This document shows, piece by piece, positions 31,318-42,855 of a DNA stretch of 64,000 bases. The notes below the pieces were generated by a model. The model saw nothing but the letters and a program-made list of their open reading frames with translations, was not told the origin of the DNA and searched no databases. Made by a program: the position numbers and the translations under genes. Each line of letters begins with the position of its first letter. Positions within the stretch are counted from its first letter, which is position 1. The DNA comes from Nymphaea colorata (taxonomy: Eukaryota; Streptophyta; Magnoliopsida; Nymphaeales; Nymphaeaceae). The stretch spans positions 11,024,106 through 11,088,105 of the forward strand of contig NC_045141.1 in NCBI RefSeq assembly GCF_008831285.2, read 5' to 3'.

Positions 31318-33919
31318 CTCACCCCATGATGACCCAAACTCAAGATGGAATTCCATCTGTCCTAAGGCATTTTCTTCCACACACCCACTTCCTAGTGCCT
31401 ATCTTGCCTTTAGTTCCACCGATAGTGAGCCAACATCTCTCAAACACGCTCTCCAGACATTTGTTGGGTTGATGAAATGCACCAAGAAATATCTACCTTA
31501 TAAAAGCTAGACATGGGAACTTATTCCACTGTATCCAAGGAAGCATATTATCAGAAGCAAATGGGTTTATGAAGTAAATGTTGCATGCGCAAATGGGATA
31601 AAGTTCAATGGTTTAAAGCTTGCTTGTAGCCAAAGGTAGATTTCTTGGATACTTCCAACATGTGATGATGTCCGCTACAATCCATCTTGTTTTTAATATT
31701 ACTTCATCCTTCAATTGGCCTATTTGTCAACTTGACATCTATGTCACCGGTGTGCGGGGTGCGGATGTGGGTGCGGATGCGGGTGCCGGTGCGATACATC
31801 TCAAAAAATTGTGATGCGGCGCGGTGAGGATATTTATTATTATTATTAATTTATTATTATTATATATTAATAATATCGAATTTGATAAAAAAAACTAAAA
31901 AGAAAACTGAAATCAATACCGAGAGGTGCTGATGGGATTGGATGCATTCGAATGCCTCACCGGTGGGAGTCTAACGTTTGTCCTAGTCGACTGATTGTGC
32001 ATTCTGATGAACAATCTCCATTGCCATTGCTTGACCGTCCTTATTTGTACGTGCGGGGAGAATCAGAGAGGAAATGGGCAGGAGTGAGCATGACTCAATG
32101 ATTGGGACTGATGCTATCAAGCTCTGCTTCTGCATTTGCCGATTAGGGAGTATCTAATAACTCGCCGGAATCTGACAACCGAAGGACAATCGGCGGACGG
32201 TGACCAATGGAACATCATCGCCCTCAACCAGGGAACATTCTGACAAAGTTTGGAGACATTCCGTCCAAGATCAAGGGAGAAACTAGCACTGAACGGAATT
32301 TGGTGATTTTGGGCGGTGATCCTCGCCAGAATCCGCCAACAGGCGGCTGCATCCCCAAATTCGCTAGAATCTTGGGTTTTACTTTGAATTTGGTGACCTT
32401 TTCCTATGATTCTGCTTTCTTTTGAATAATCCACCGTTTGGAATTGATTTGTTGCTGAATCTATGCCAAAATGATTGGATCATTGGGAGAAATCGCGCGA
32501 CGAAGCAGGAATAGTGTTTCACAGCAATAGGCGATCGCTAATTCAGTTGGTGTTCATTCCTAGATAGTTCCGAGCTGCTGAGCATAGAACGATCATCCTC
32601 CTAGATGTCTGGAGAGTCATCCCACGCGGTTACAAATTTTTTGGAGCATAGGTGAAAGCTTGGTGAAAATTTTCAACTGTAGCTACTGGTTACTAAGAAG
32701 GGTGCAGGTTGGGTGCGAATCTGGGTCGCACCCTCGTCGTGTCGACGCGGGTCTTCACCAGAGTTGCCACACCCTGGTGACATAGCTTGATATCAACAAT
32801 GTCTTTTTCAATGGACAATTTTTTGAGAATGTTCATATGATTCAACATCCCAAATTTGAAGATCCAACCAGTCCTTATCATGTTTGCAAGCTAAAAAAGC
32901 GAGAGTTAAATAGGCATCCTATGCCTAGTATCTCATCTTAGTTCATATTTTAATCTATTGGATTCAAAGTTTCTCATACAGATAATTCTTCTTTTGTATG
33001 CATATCCAGCTCTTTCGAAATTTATTTAATGGAGTACGTTGATGATTTTTGAATTAACATTAATCAGTCATATGCATTGCAAGATTTCATTCAGCTGCTT
33101 AGATGTGAAGTCTCTCTAAAGGATTTAGGCAGTCTTCATTATTTCTTGGGCATTGATGCTACACAATGGTGGATCTTGTATTGAAAGCCTTAGTGGCTAC
33201 ATGCAAGCCCCTCTCGATGTCATTCAACACTTCCATGACTTTGCAAGCGCTTGATGGATGCAACATGGACTATCCAACTTTGTGCTAGAGTGGCCTCCCT
33301 TCGATACCTACCTATAAACTCGCCCAGATCTTTCTTATGTGATCAATTGTGTATGTTTGTACAACCATTAAACAAATTCTTCAGTATGTCAAAGAGGATA
33401 GTCAACTATAGTAGTTTGATCTCTTTGTCCTATGCCTTTTCAATATTTGTTTATTCTGACATTGATTGGGCAGGTAATCCAGATGACTACAAACCCATTG
33501 GTGCATATGCAGGTTTTTTTAGACCCATTAATCTTCTCTCGTGGAACTCTTACAATTACTCTATTGTTGCTTGCTCAAATAGTTAAACCTAGAATTAAGC
33601 ATTGGCCGATGGAGCTGCTGAGTTTACATGGCTTCATTTTGTCATGCATGAATTGGGAATTACTCTAGCTTCACCACCTATTGTATGGTGTGACAATCTT
33701 GAATCTACGAACCCTGTCGTGCATAAAAAATTGAAGCATGTAGAAATCGACATTCACTTTGTTCAAAACAAAATTATGCCACATAAACTTATTGTTTGCT
33801 ATATTCCTTCCAAAATTTAGAAGGCAAATATTCTTCTTAAGCCCTTACCTCTTGTATATTTTAATCTGCTTCACGTCAAGCTCAATGTTCTTCACCACCA
33901 CTTGAGCTTGAGGGGATAT
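31318..33919 (+). pseudogene. Ty1-copia pol relic (integrase tail, RT, RNase H), split by an insertion
   Basis: Decayed but ordered copia blocks are readable: a THPMMTQTQDGI-like connector (31318), RSKWVYEVN and LVAKG (about 31555-31630), and QLDI (31725-31738). After the inserted element come NNVFFNG and HVCKL (32794-32890), the catalytic YVDD (about 33040), KDLGSLHYFLGI (about 33118), DIDWAGNPDD of RNase H (about 33460) and LKHVEIDIHFVQ (about 33735). Many stops and frameshifts separate them. A purine run (TTGAGGGGATAT) at 33908-33919 precedes a TG that should start the 3' LTR. The gag half and 5' LTR were not found. Confidence 0.82.
31739..32785. mobile_element. 1047-bp terminal-inverted-repeat element inside copia RT
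   Basis: Ends are CTATGTCACC (31739-31748) and GGTGACATAG (32776-32785), a perfect 10-bp inverted repeat. They are flanked by CTTGACAT (31731-31738) and CTTGATAT (32786-32793), an 8-bp duplication with one change. The insertion splits the copia RT coding words QLDI and NNVFFNG, so the empty site can be read. The left subterminal region has repeated GGTGCGGATGCGG-like words (31752-31795), and a related GGGTGCG word recurs on the right (about 32700-32730). No transposase is visible. The 8-bp duplication suggests a hAT-type or similar non-autonomous element; a Mutator-like origin is not excluded. Confidence 0.75.
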
Positions 33920-34300
33920 TGATGATCATGATATAGATGAGCACCAACCTTGCCATCATCTCTCTAAATCTCCCAACCGTAGACAAAATATCAAGAATCT
34001 TGGAGAAAGGAATGATGAGAATAGGAAAACTGTTATGGAGATAGGAAAACTTGCCACTATTGACATTTCCGCTTTTGAGTTTCCGACATTGCCACTATCA
34101 AGGGGAAAACTTGCCAGTATTGTGGAGATAGGAAAACTTTTAGCAAATGTGTGACGTTCATTTGGTCTTATGAAATATTTTTGGAAGAACTATAGCAAAC
34201 CACATCATCCATAGTAGATATTGATGTTTCCATTAATATTTATTAGAGAACCTTATTTGAGAATTTACTATTATACAAATTTGAAAACCTAGGTAGAAAA
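33920..34300 (+). repeat. Probable 3' LTR of the copia relic (end uncertain)
   Basis: TGATGATCATGATATAG follows the purine run directly, as a 3' LTR should. Short repeated phrases (GAGATAGGAAAACTTGCCA-like) occur at 34030-34140. I found no partner LTR and no target duplication, so the right end given here is a guess. Confidence 0.35.
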
Positions 34301-35076
34301 ATGTGAAATTATGCATGACATCGAAGCTTAGACTCCTTTTGGTTAGCCATTGCAATGAGCTAAGCAAAGTATTCCTTCAACCGTAGTCAATCTTTTTCTT
34401 ATCAAGTTCCTATTTTTCAATCTGTCTGCACACTTGCTTGTTCCTACTACTTACCAAGCTTCATCAATGTTTAGCTGTGCATTTCCAATCTTTTGCTGGA
34501 GTATTTGGATTGGGTGGCTGCATATTCAAAGCTTATGGCAATATGAAACATTTGAAGGATTTGAAGGCATGTACCATCTTTGAGATTTGGTATTCTCATC
34601 CATTGCTTGTGGTTAGTCTTTGAGTCTGGTATTGTCCCACTAGTTTTCCTATTTTGCTTCTTGTTTGCTTAGATCTAACCTATAATTTCAGACTTGATTT
34701 CGTAATTAGTTATAGAATTAGGCTTTTATTTCAGTTTGTTCCTTGTTTTTCCTTTTCATAATTGAGTAAGAGTGGTTATGGCCCTTAAAGAGGCCAATTT
34801 TGTTCTGTAGATGCATAGATTGCCTCCTAGATGTCACATTAGATCATCTTGAATGCTATTTTTGTTTTTCTTTTCATGTCTTAGAGTGAGTTATTAGACA
34901 TGCGTTAAGTCTGCCGCTAGTATCAAAAGTAGCTTGCATTAGAGTGGCACATTAGGTGCAAGCTGGTGATCTTTAGTTTTTATGTCAATATTTAATTATT
35001 TTTAGAGCTTATATTATGAATAAGTAGTTTGAAAGTGTCACTGTAAGTCCCATTGATATTCTCTTTTTACTTTCAG

Positions 35077-35079
<3 letters not shown>
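34301..35079. other. AT-rich intergenic sequence, nothing recognised
   Basis: Short frames only, with no domain or repeat structure that I can support. Confidence 0.4.

Positions 35080-35135
<56 letters not shown>
35080..35135. repeat. (AT)n microsatellite
   Basis: About 28 uninterrupted AT dinucleotides; a likely length-variable marker. Confidence 0.95.
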
Positions 35136-35138
<3 letters not shown>

Positions 35139-35149
35139 GTGCATTTTAG

Positions 35150-36420
35150 CATTTGGTAGGAACAACTAAAGGAAAAGATTGATAGCTTGCTTGCAAGAGC
35201 ATCTGATACACCTGGAAGTGGTGATGTGTTATCCGAGGTGATAGAAGAAGAAAGATATGGTCAAGCATAGACAATGGGATAGGTGTACGCCCTTCACAGT
35301 TCTTTGATGCCGGTGTAAGCAATACAGAACTTTGCAAGAAAATGCTGAATTGAAGCGAAAAGTTGACTCTTTAGAAGCAAGATAAGATAAGCTCAAAGAT
35401 CCCTTTAATTAGGTACTTGAAACAATGTCAAGCTCATTCAGTTACACTTTCTACTAATTTTTTTCCAATGGTTTTTAATTGTTACAAGCAATTTCATGCA
35501 TGTAATGCATTTTTCTTTCTCATTGCAAGCTTACCGATACCTCCTCAATTCCCCTCAGTTCTGCCTCAGTAATTACTGATGATGGATTTTTTGTTAGGCC
35601 CACTATCCATGTCTTTGTACTTACATGTTTCATGGAACATATATTGTTCAATGTTTCATGGGACATATATTGTTCAATGTAGATTTTTGTGGGGTTTGTG
35701 AATCTTGAACCCTTAAATGCCTTTATGACATAGCATTGTACTATCACTTTTGAAAGGTGCCTTTTTGTTAGATGAGAAGTGAGCTTCTTTTATTCCAATT
35801 GTAAATATCAAAGGGACAAGATTTTGATTACAAGGATAGAATCCCAAAAACAAGATTGGGTGAACGATAATATTGACAAATCGACATGTAGTAACAATCA
35901 TCTTTCATTTCTGCATTGTTCTTCAAGAGCACCAATGCTTATTTAGTTGGTTCTACTTATTGCACTTGGTCATGAAATATTGTTGATCTTGTCAACTTCA
36001 ATTGGAATGTAGTAGTCCTACGTAACTTTATTTTGGTTAAAACGCAAACAAATTTCATGTACATGGTACAAGCGATAATTGGTTTTGATTTGTAGGTGAA
36101 CCCTAACAACGTGATATTGTTTGCAAGTGTGGACAATGTTATGATCAGCTTACCAATGTCACTTTGGTGGAGCCTACCTTTTGTAGAATTTACTTGCCAG
36201 TCAAAATTTTGTTTGAGATTAATTGTGCTATGCTTTTAGACTTTATAAAAATCATGTAATTTTTACCCAATACTGGATTATGTAATTATCAGCCAGTATA
36301 TTAAAAAATTAACTCAATTTTTACCGATGGTTAGCAAAACATCGATAATAACTTTTACCGATGGTTAGCATTATCAATGTTGATGTTTTTAGGAGAAGTC
36401 CATTAGTATAGGAACTAGGT
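35150..36420 (+). pseudogene. Possible CACTA-type transposase relic
   Basis: Around 35165-35400 there are codon strings resembling the C-terminal part of plant CACTA transposases: EKIDSLLARASDTPGSGDVL, then RPSQFFDAG and a coiled-coil word ENAELKRKVDSLEA, broken by stops. Near 36319 and 36353 the word TTTTACCGATGGTTAGCA occurs twice, with a degraded inverted ATCGATAA nearby, reminiscent of CACTA subterminal repeats. No clean CACTA ends or 3-bp duplication were found. This is a suggestion from pattern resemblance. Confidence 0.35.
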
Positions 36421-38949
36421 TTATTTTCAATTAAAGTGTAGTAAATCAGGATTGGTGATAGTTTGACCAGGTTAAGAGTGGTTTCACCAGTAGAAAATTC
36501 TTCACTGCCAATTGCTTAGAGGTCAATCTTTATGGCCCCACTTAGATTTAAGTAACTTTTAGTTTTGTCATTGTTCAGATGTAGAAGATATTAGATAATT
36601 ATTCTCATTTTTATGCAGGTTAATTTAGGTTAGAGGTACTTATTGCCACATTTGGATTAGATTTACTAGTAGTAAGTAGCTTTACTTGCACTAATTAGTT
36701 CAATTGGATTTGCATTAGGATAATTTAGCATTGCATTAGATAAATTAGGTTATCGTAAGATATACTAAATTAGACTTCCTTTTTAGTAGTTACTTTTGCA
36801 TAGAGTAGCTTAGTATTACCTTGGCAACTGAAGTACACTAGAATTATTTATCTAAGGTAATTAGCTGTTAATAGGGGTAACTACATGTATTAGGTTAATT
36901 TTAACCAAAATTAGGTGAAACCCTGAGTAGCACCCACCTAGGTGATCACATGGCTCCCTATGAACATCTTCTACGACCTTTACGAAATATGCCCCACTAT
37001 GGTGTATTAGACCTTAATTGCTTTTATCCCTTGTTTTAGTTTAAATTAAAGTTAGTTTAGCTTTAGAATCATGTCATTCAACTTTTATTTTGCTCTCATT
37101 TGTATAAATATAATTAAATTATTGTTAATATATCATATAGTAAGACATCAGCTTGGCACACTCCCTTGTAATGTATACCTTTATTTTGTAGCGTACTTTA
37201 TCTTGTTTTATTTCTTGTCTAGAATAGTTTAAGAATAGTTTTCATTTTTCTATATTCTATGTTCAGTTTAAGTTATACTCGAACATGTTTAGCTTAGCTT
37301 TACATAATATTATTTAGAATGTACCTTAAAAGATTAAGTTTTAAATTGTGATTTTACCAGAAAATTCCGGCAACAGCTTGCAGGCAACATCCTGTACATG
37401 TTCTTAGGCTTTTTGACCTAGAATTTTTGTTGTAGATTCTTTTCAGCAGTTACACTATGTAAGTGTCTCATTAATCTGCCCTAAAGACTGGGTGTAATTC
37501 ATGACACATCTTGCTTAGAGTTTCATGAATTTACCCTAACCTTTGGAAAGATTCATGGAACAATCCTTAATGCCAAATGATTCTTAGGGTGTTAACTAAT
37601 ATTATACTTATTTTTATGTGAATCAAAGCTTGTTTTAACCTTCGAGCCAACTATATTGGTTCTTATATGGGCAGTAGTGGATAGTACGGGTAATCTCCTT
37701 TTTAAACTGTTTTTTTTTTTTTTTGGTAGTCTTCTTCAATTCACTACAAATTCTTTTGAAATGATAAATTCAACCATGTGGCGTAAAATGTAGGATTTCA
37801 ATACTACGACAAAATGAATAGGTTGAGAATAATATTATGAAGTTGGTATATATATTTCCGTTCTACATTGAAATGTCTCAATGCTGAAGTCCAACCTCGC
37901 TAACGTTGACTTGAGCAACTTTATTAGAAAGAACTAGAACAGAGAAACCCATATGCAAACTGATGTTTGCTACTGAAACTAAACCTGCTCAGAGGTTCTC
38001 TATTTTCTTGACCAACAGGATATAGACAGTTTAGAATCCTGATGCCATCAATTTCCCTCTTCGTCTATTTTTATAGTTTGGAAAAAACACTACGCAAAGA
38101 GAAAAAAGAAAAAGAAATGATGTTGCCTTTGATTGAATGCTGTAGTTGGTAAGACTTAGAAAGTCAACTCTTTCAGCACAAGCAACTGTTGGTCCAGCTT
38201 CGATTGGCCCACCAAACCGCATAGAGATAAACAACAAGTCTTTGTTCAGATTCTTACTCAATAAAGAAAAGCTGTGAGTGCTTTGATATATTAATTTTCT
38301 TTGACCCATCTCTCCATGTCGTCTGCCTTGATTGATGGTGCCATGGCTTGTTAATGTACTCGCCTTTGTGTTTGAATGTTGGTGTTAGTGGTACTTTATT
38401 AAGATCAATGTAATTACTTGAATACGCTTGGATATTTTTAGTTAAAAATGATTCAAACTATTTAATTTTACTTGATTTAATTTTTTACAACTCAGTTTTC
38501 ATTCTATTCTTTAGAGTTACTGTTTATTAACATATAATGTTTTTATTTATATCTCGTGTTTATTTAAATGTTGTTTTTATTTTGATTATATATATAATGT
38601 CATATCTTTATACCACATTTTCTAAAGCTAATCCTGTGGTATCTTTATACCAGCACCCGAACCGACTTAGCTGTTGGTATAACTATGGAAAACAAGACAG
38701 CAGATCAGGGACTCTTGCGAGGAAGGAAACGTGAGAATGTGTGGCTGGTGCAGCCAGAGAGGGAGCAGTCCCAGTACAGCACTACAGTTATAACTACCAC
38801 ATTCAGCGATTCCTTGGAGTAGCGTTAAAGTTAATTCTGTGCAGCAGTTCCTGCGCCAGGAACACTAGTAGACAGAAGAAACGGTAAAAATACATGACTT
38901 TCAGGTAATTTCTTTCCTAGTCGATTTCTGTCGACCTTTTGGCGGCAAG
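36421..38949. other. AT-rich intergenic sequence upstream of the formin gene
   Basis: No gene recognised. The region is rich in TTAG/TTTAG words (36600-37300) and has a poly(T) run near 37710. The proximal promoter and 5' UTR of the formin must lie in the last part (about 38580-38949). I cannot assign a TATA box or transcription start with confidence. Confidence 0.4.
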
Positions 38950-41131
38950 ATGAGTTCTTTGTTCCGATCCACTTTCTTGATCATGCAGATCTTCCTCGTG
39001 ATCATCATCTTCTTCTTCTTCTCTGGATCACGTTCTACGAGCAATAGAGCCTTAAGACAAGAAATAGGGCCAAATCCAAATGAGGTTCTTGGACTCATTT
39101 GGCCTGAGGAGAGAGAAAGAGTCAAGGAACGACAGATTCAAAAGTCTCCTGGAGAAGAAGAGGGCAAGAGGAAACTGCGGGTCTTGCGGAAGGTCGGAGC
39201 CTTTCTTGGGCTCAACCACCATGATCAGAAGGTAATGCAAAGACTTGAGGAGATCGGGCCATCGCCGGCAGCAGCTCCACGGTCCGCTAATGGTGGTGGG
39301 GATGTTGCTGAAACTCCATCCCCCGTCCTGCCTTTCTTCACAAACAAAAATTCACATCGTCACGCTCTGCGCCCTGCTCTCGTCTTCCATGAACTTAGCA
39401 TTCCTAGAAGTGAAACAGATGGTAGTGGGATTCAAGTTGGTAGGGGAGCCATAGCGGCTGTTGTGTCTGCAATTGGAACCGCTGCAGCTATCTTCATTAT
39501 GGTCTTCTTTGGCTTCTCGATATTCAGGAGAAAGAAGCAGAGACCAGTGAGGGCACTGCTGCTTCCTGGCTTCTGGGTAGATAGCGGGTCGGAGAAGCCT
39601 AAAACAAGGAGCTTGCTGAACTTTGCAACCAACGATGTGTTTGATCAGGGCCCTGAGCATTTCTACTTGAGTACGCTATGTGAGCTCAAACAGAAATCCG
39701 GCGACAACCCAAATGTGATGACGACGAATTCAGACGATTCATTTGGCCAAGATCAGGTGAACAGGTCAAGTAGCCGGAATCAGTTCCCACTCCACTGCGA
39801 CGGAGTTGTTCTTGAACTGGCGTCGGTGGAAGAATTGGCGTTCCATTCTGCCTGTGGATCCCAATCATCCAGCGGACGGGTTTCTGATGCTTCGAATGCT
39901 AGCTCAGGCGCATCGTCCCTATCGTCACATCCTCTGGATTCCCCAAGGTCGGAGCAACTTCCCCCAGGAGGGCTGCCTTTGTCACCGTCATGTAGAGGAG
40001 CAACGCCGGAAAGCGCTTCAGTTTCCCCTCTGAGATTGAAGCCATCTCCGTCCCCTTCATCACTTAACTCTCCTTCTCCTATAGCTGCACCTCAGGATGA
40101 AGCACCACCAGCACATTCTGCGAATGTTGGTCATCCGCCGGTTGATTGTAGGAGCGGTACTCGGACTCCCCCTCCTCCACCACCTCCGTTGCCACGTTCT
40201 CCGTTCTCGCGTCGTGTTCCACCGCCTCCATTGCCGAAGGGATTAAGAACAACTGAGACCAAATTGGTGTCCACGTCCCAGCACGAGCAATCTGGACCAG
40301 CTGGTAACACGCGGCACCGCCGGCCGAAACTGAAGCCGCTACACTGGGACAAAGTTAGGGCCGCACCAGATCACTCAATGGTGTGGGATGAACTCAGAGG
40401 AGGGTCATTTGAGTAAAGGATCCTATCTCAAAACCTTGTTACTCCCCTAGAGACCGCGTCATTAGACTTTGGTTTTTCTTTTTTTGGTAATCTTCCTTCT
40501 TCGCTTTTAGAAGGTGATCATGGAACCTGACATTCTACTTTTGCAGATTTGACGAACAGATGATTGAATCTCTTTTCTGGTACAATATGCGTAATTCTTC
40601 ACTGGATGCGGAAGTCGGAAACAGAAGTTCTTCTCTGAACAAGCATATCTTGGACCCAAAAAGACTGCAGAATATAACTATACTATCAAAAGCAGTCAAT
40701 GCTTCTCCAGAACAAGTTTGTAATGCTTTAATTCATGGTATACATATATTAGTTTTCTACAGGAAGCTGTTATTTCTGCGATGAATTTTATATTTTGGAA
40801 ACAATATTTTGCCGCACGTCCCTGTTTTACAGGGGATGGGTTGGCTGTGGAACAATTAGAAGCACTGGCCAAGATGGCACCCACTAAAGAAGAAGAAGAG
40901 AGGCTGTCAAATTACATTGGGGACACAAGTGAGCTTGGGTTTGGAGAGAGATTTGTCAAGGAAATTCTGAATTTGCCGTTGGCCTTTTCAGGAATTGAGG
41001 CAATGCTCTACAAGGAGACGTTTGATGATGAGGTCCATGGCCTCAGGAAGTTACTTGTAATGGTAGAGGTAAATGGTAAACCAACCATATGATCTGAAAT
41101 GCTTCATTACAAAGACTTGTGCCCCTGACTT

Positions 41132-41163
<32 letters not shown>

Positions 41164-41918
41164 GTCTTATATATATGTAGGATGCCTGCAAGGAATTGAA
41201 GTCAAGTCCCCTCTTTTTGAAGTTACTGGAAGCTGTATTAAAGACAGGAAACAGGATGAATGATGGCACCACTAGAGGGGGTGCGAAAGCTTTTAAGCTT
41301 GATGCATTGCTTAAACTTGCAGATGTAAAAGGAACAGACGGGAAGACCACCTTACTTCATTTTGTTGTTCAGGAGATTATCCGATCAGAAGGTGTCAGAA
41401 CATCTGATATAAAAGATGATACCAGAACATCTGAATTTACAGAAGATGGTGTCTGTGACGAGTATAAATGTGAAGGCTCTGTGGAAATAGAAGAGCGCTA
41501 CAGAAGTATAGGCCTTGATCTTGCTTCAAGACTGAGTAAAGAATTGAGCAGTGTGAAGAAAACAGCTGGTGTAGATCTAGATGTGCTAGCAGGCTCTGTT
41601 TTAAAACTATCAGAACGTCAAACGAAGCTGCGGAGTCTCATCCAAGAGGACATTTTATTGATGGATGATAGAGCAAAGGAATTCGTTAAAATGATGAAAT
41701 CTTTTCTCGGCCTTGCTGAAGACGAAATTAAGAAGCTGCAGCAAGATGAAAAACGTGTTCTGCATATGGTTAGGCAGATAACGGAGTATTTCCATGGTGA
41801 TATGAGCAAGGATGAAGCCAACCCACTTCACATATTTGTGATTGTGGGTGATTTTCTTCGAATCTTGGACCAGGTGTGCAAAGATATAAACTGTTCAAAG
41901 CCAAGCAGTTCTCGGTAA
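38950..41918 (+). CDS. Class I formin (FH1-FH2 protein), four exons, 875 residues
   Basis: Formins nucleate actin filaments; plant class I members sit in the plasma membrane and link it to actin. Exons: 38950-40412, 40547-40737, 40833-41068, 41181-41918. All introns are GT...AG and the joined length (2628) is a multiple of three. The N-terminus has a hydrophobic signal peptide (residues ~1-29), then a short outer region, a transmembrane helix (~166-190, followed by RRKKQRP), a Ser/Pro-rich region and FH1 proline runs (~403-432). FH2 begins near residue 457 ([10 protein letters not shown]) and includes the hallmark [19 protein letters not shown] and [12 protein letters not shown] in exon 4. 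Four exons and ~875 residues are usual for the class. The first exon holds everything up to the start of FH2. No disruption is seen; it looks functional. I cannot name the orthologue number (FH1/FH8-like). Confidence 0.93.
41132..41158 (+). repeat. (TC)n microsatellite in formin intron 3
   Basis: About 13 TC units lie 22 bp upstream of the intron 3 acceptor, so they also extend its pyrimidine-rich stretch. Confidence 0.9.
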
Positions 41919-42063
41919 ACTTCTAGGACGCCTAACTTCCCTGTGTCCATTAGGGGTTTAACTGGATTATGAAGGACCAAAGCTTCTCGTTCTGAGGAAA
42001 ATTTGCAGGTCAAGGATTTTATGTTTCTCCATCACGAGTAGTCAGAAGAAGATGTTCATATGC

Positions 42064-42069
42064 AATAAA
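42064..42069 (+). terminator. Likely polyadenylation signal of the formin gene
   Basis: AATAAA lies about 146 bp after the stop codon, a usual 3' UTR distance. The exact cleavage site is unknown. Confidence 0.5.
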
Positions 42070-42441
42070 AAGAAAATTTACAATCTTAGCTGCCATTAAG
42101 AGCTTTTGTATGCATTGCTTGGCGCCATGCCCCCACTGTGTCTACAAATTTTGCAGGCACGGAAGCAAGTTGACCTGGTGTTGTGGGGTCTGGCAGTCGA
42201 CCCCGAAAAAGAGTAATGTATTCAAATTGTAATACTGAATAAGGAAGCAGAAAAACACTGAGGTGATGAAGGTCAACATTGAGAGTCCGCTATCAAACAC
42301 AGGACGTTCCCAATTAATAGATCAAGAGTGCAAAGTTCCCTGCTTAATGAACTTCTTGAATCTTACTTATGCAGGGAAGATATGAATATCTTCCTTGTGT
42401 TAGACAATAAGAAATGGATCGGCTGCTTTAGAGGGTTTTTG

Positions 42442-42855
42442 TAGAAATGTCAATGCATTGGATCCGAATCGGATCTACTTTTAACCATGTCTAATCTTTT
42501 GAAATTCACATCTTCAGATTTGAAGTCAGACTTGAGTATGAACGAAGAAAGTCATACCTGAATCTGAATCCGAAGATTTATGTCATAATTCAAAACTGTT
42601 TTTTATATTCATATCCGAATCCAATTTTTGAACTCAATCCGACTGATTTTCAAAATGTAAGAGCATTAAATGTAGGATGTTTATTTAAAGCTAGTTCTGA
42701 TCTGAATCTGATCGGATATTTATGCATATCATCCAAATCTGACTCTGATCGGATGCCATTTGCTGATCTGATTTCTTAATCAGATATTAGACTTTTTTCT
42801 CATCTGACTTTTTCAGCATGGTCCAATAAGATATCTAATCTAAATCACATCCCTA
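42442..42855. mobile_element. hAT-like MITE, degraded
   Basis: The left end TAGAAATGTCAATG and the right end CATCCCTA (reverse complement TAGGGATG) form imperfect terminal inverted repeats. The flanking octamers GGTTTTTG and GATGTTTG match at six of eight positions. The interior is rich in ATCCGAATC/GATCTGAATC-type words in both orientations. TAGGGATGTCAATG ends are common in plant hAT MITEs (known family feature). It has no coding capacity. Confidence 0.6.

Noticed and set aside
34438-34623. 61-codon frame as a small gene
   Set aside because: No recognisable domain, no splice context and AT-rich surroundings.
38031-38309. 92-codon minus-strand frame near the formin promoter
   Set aside because: No domain; likely chance.
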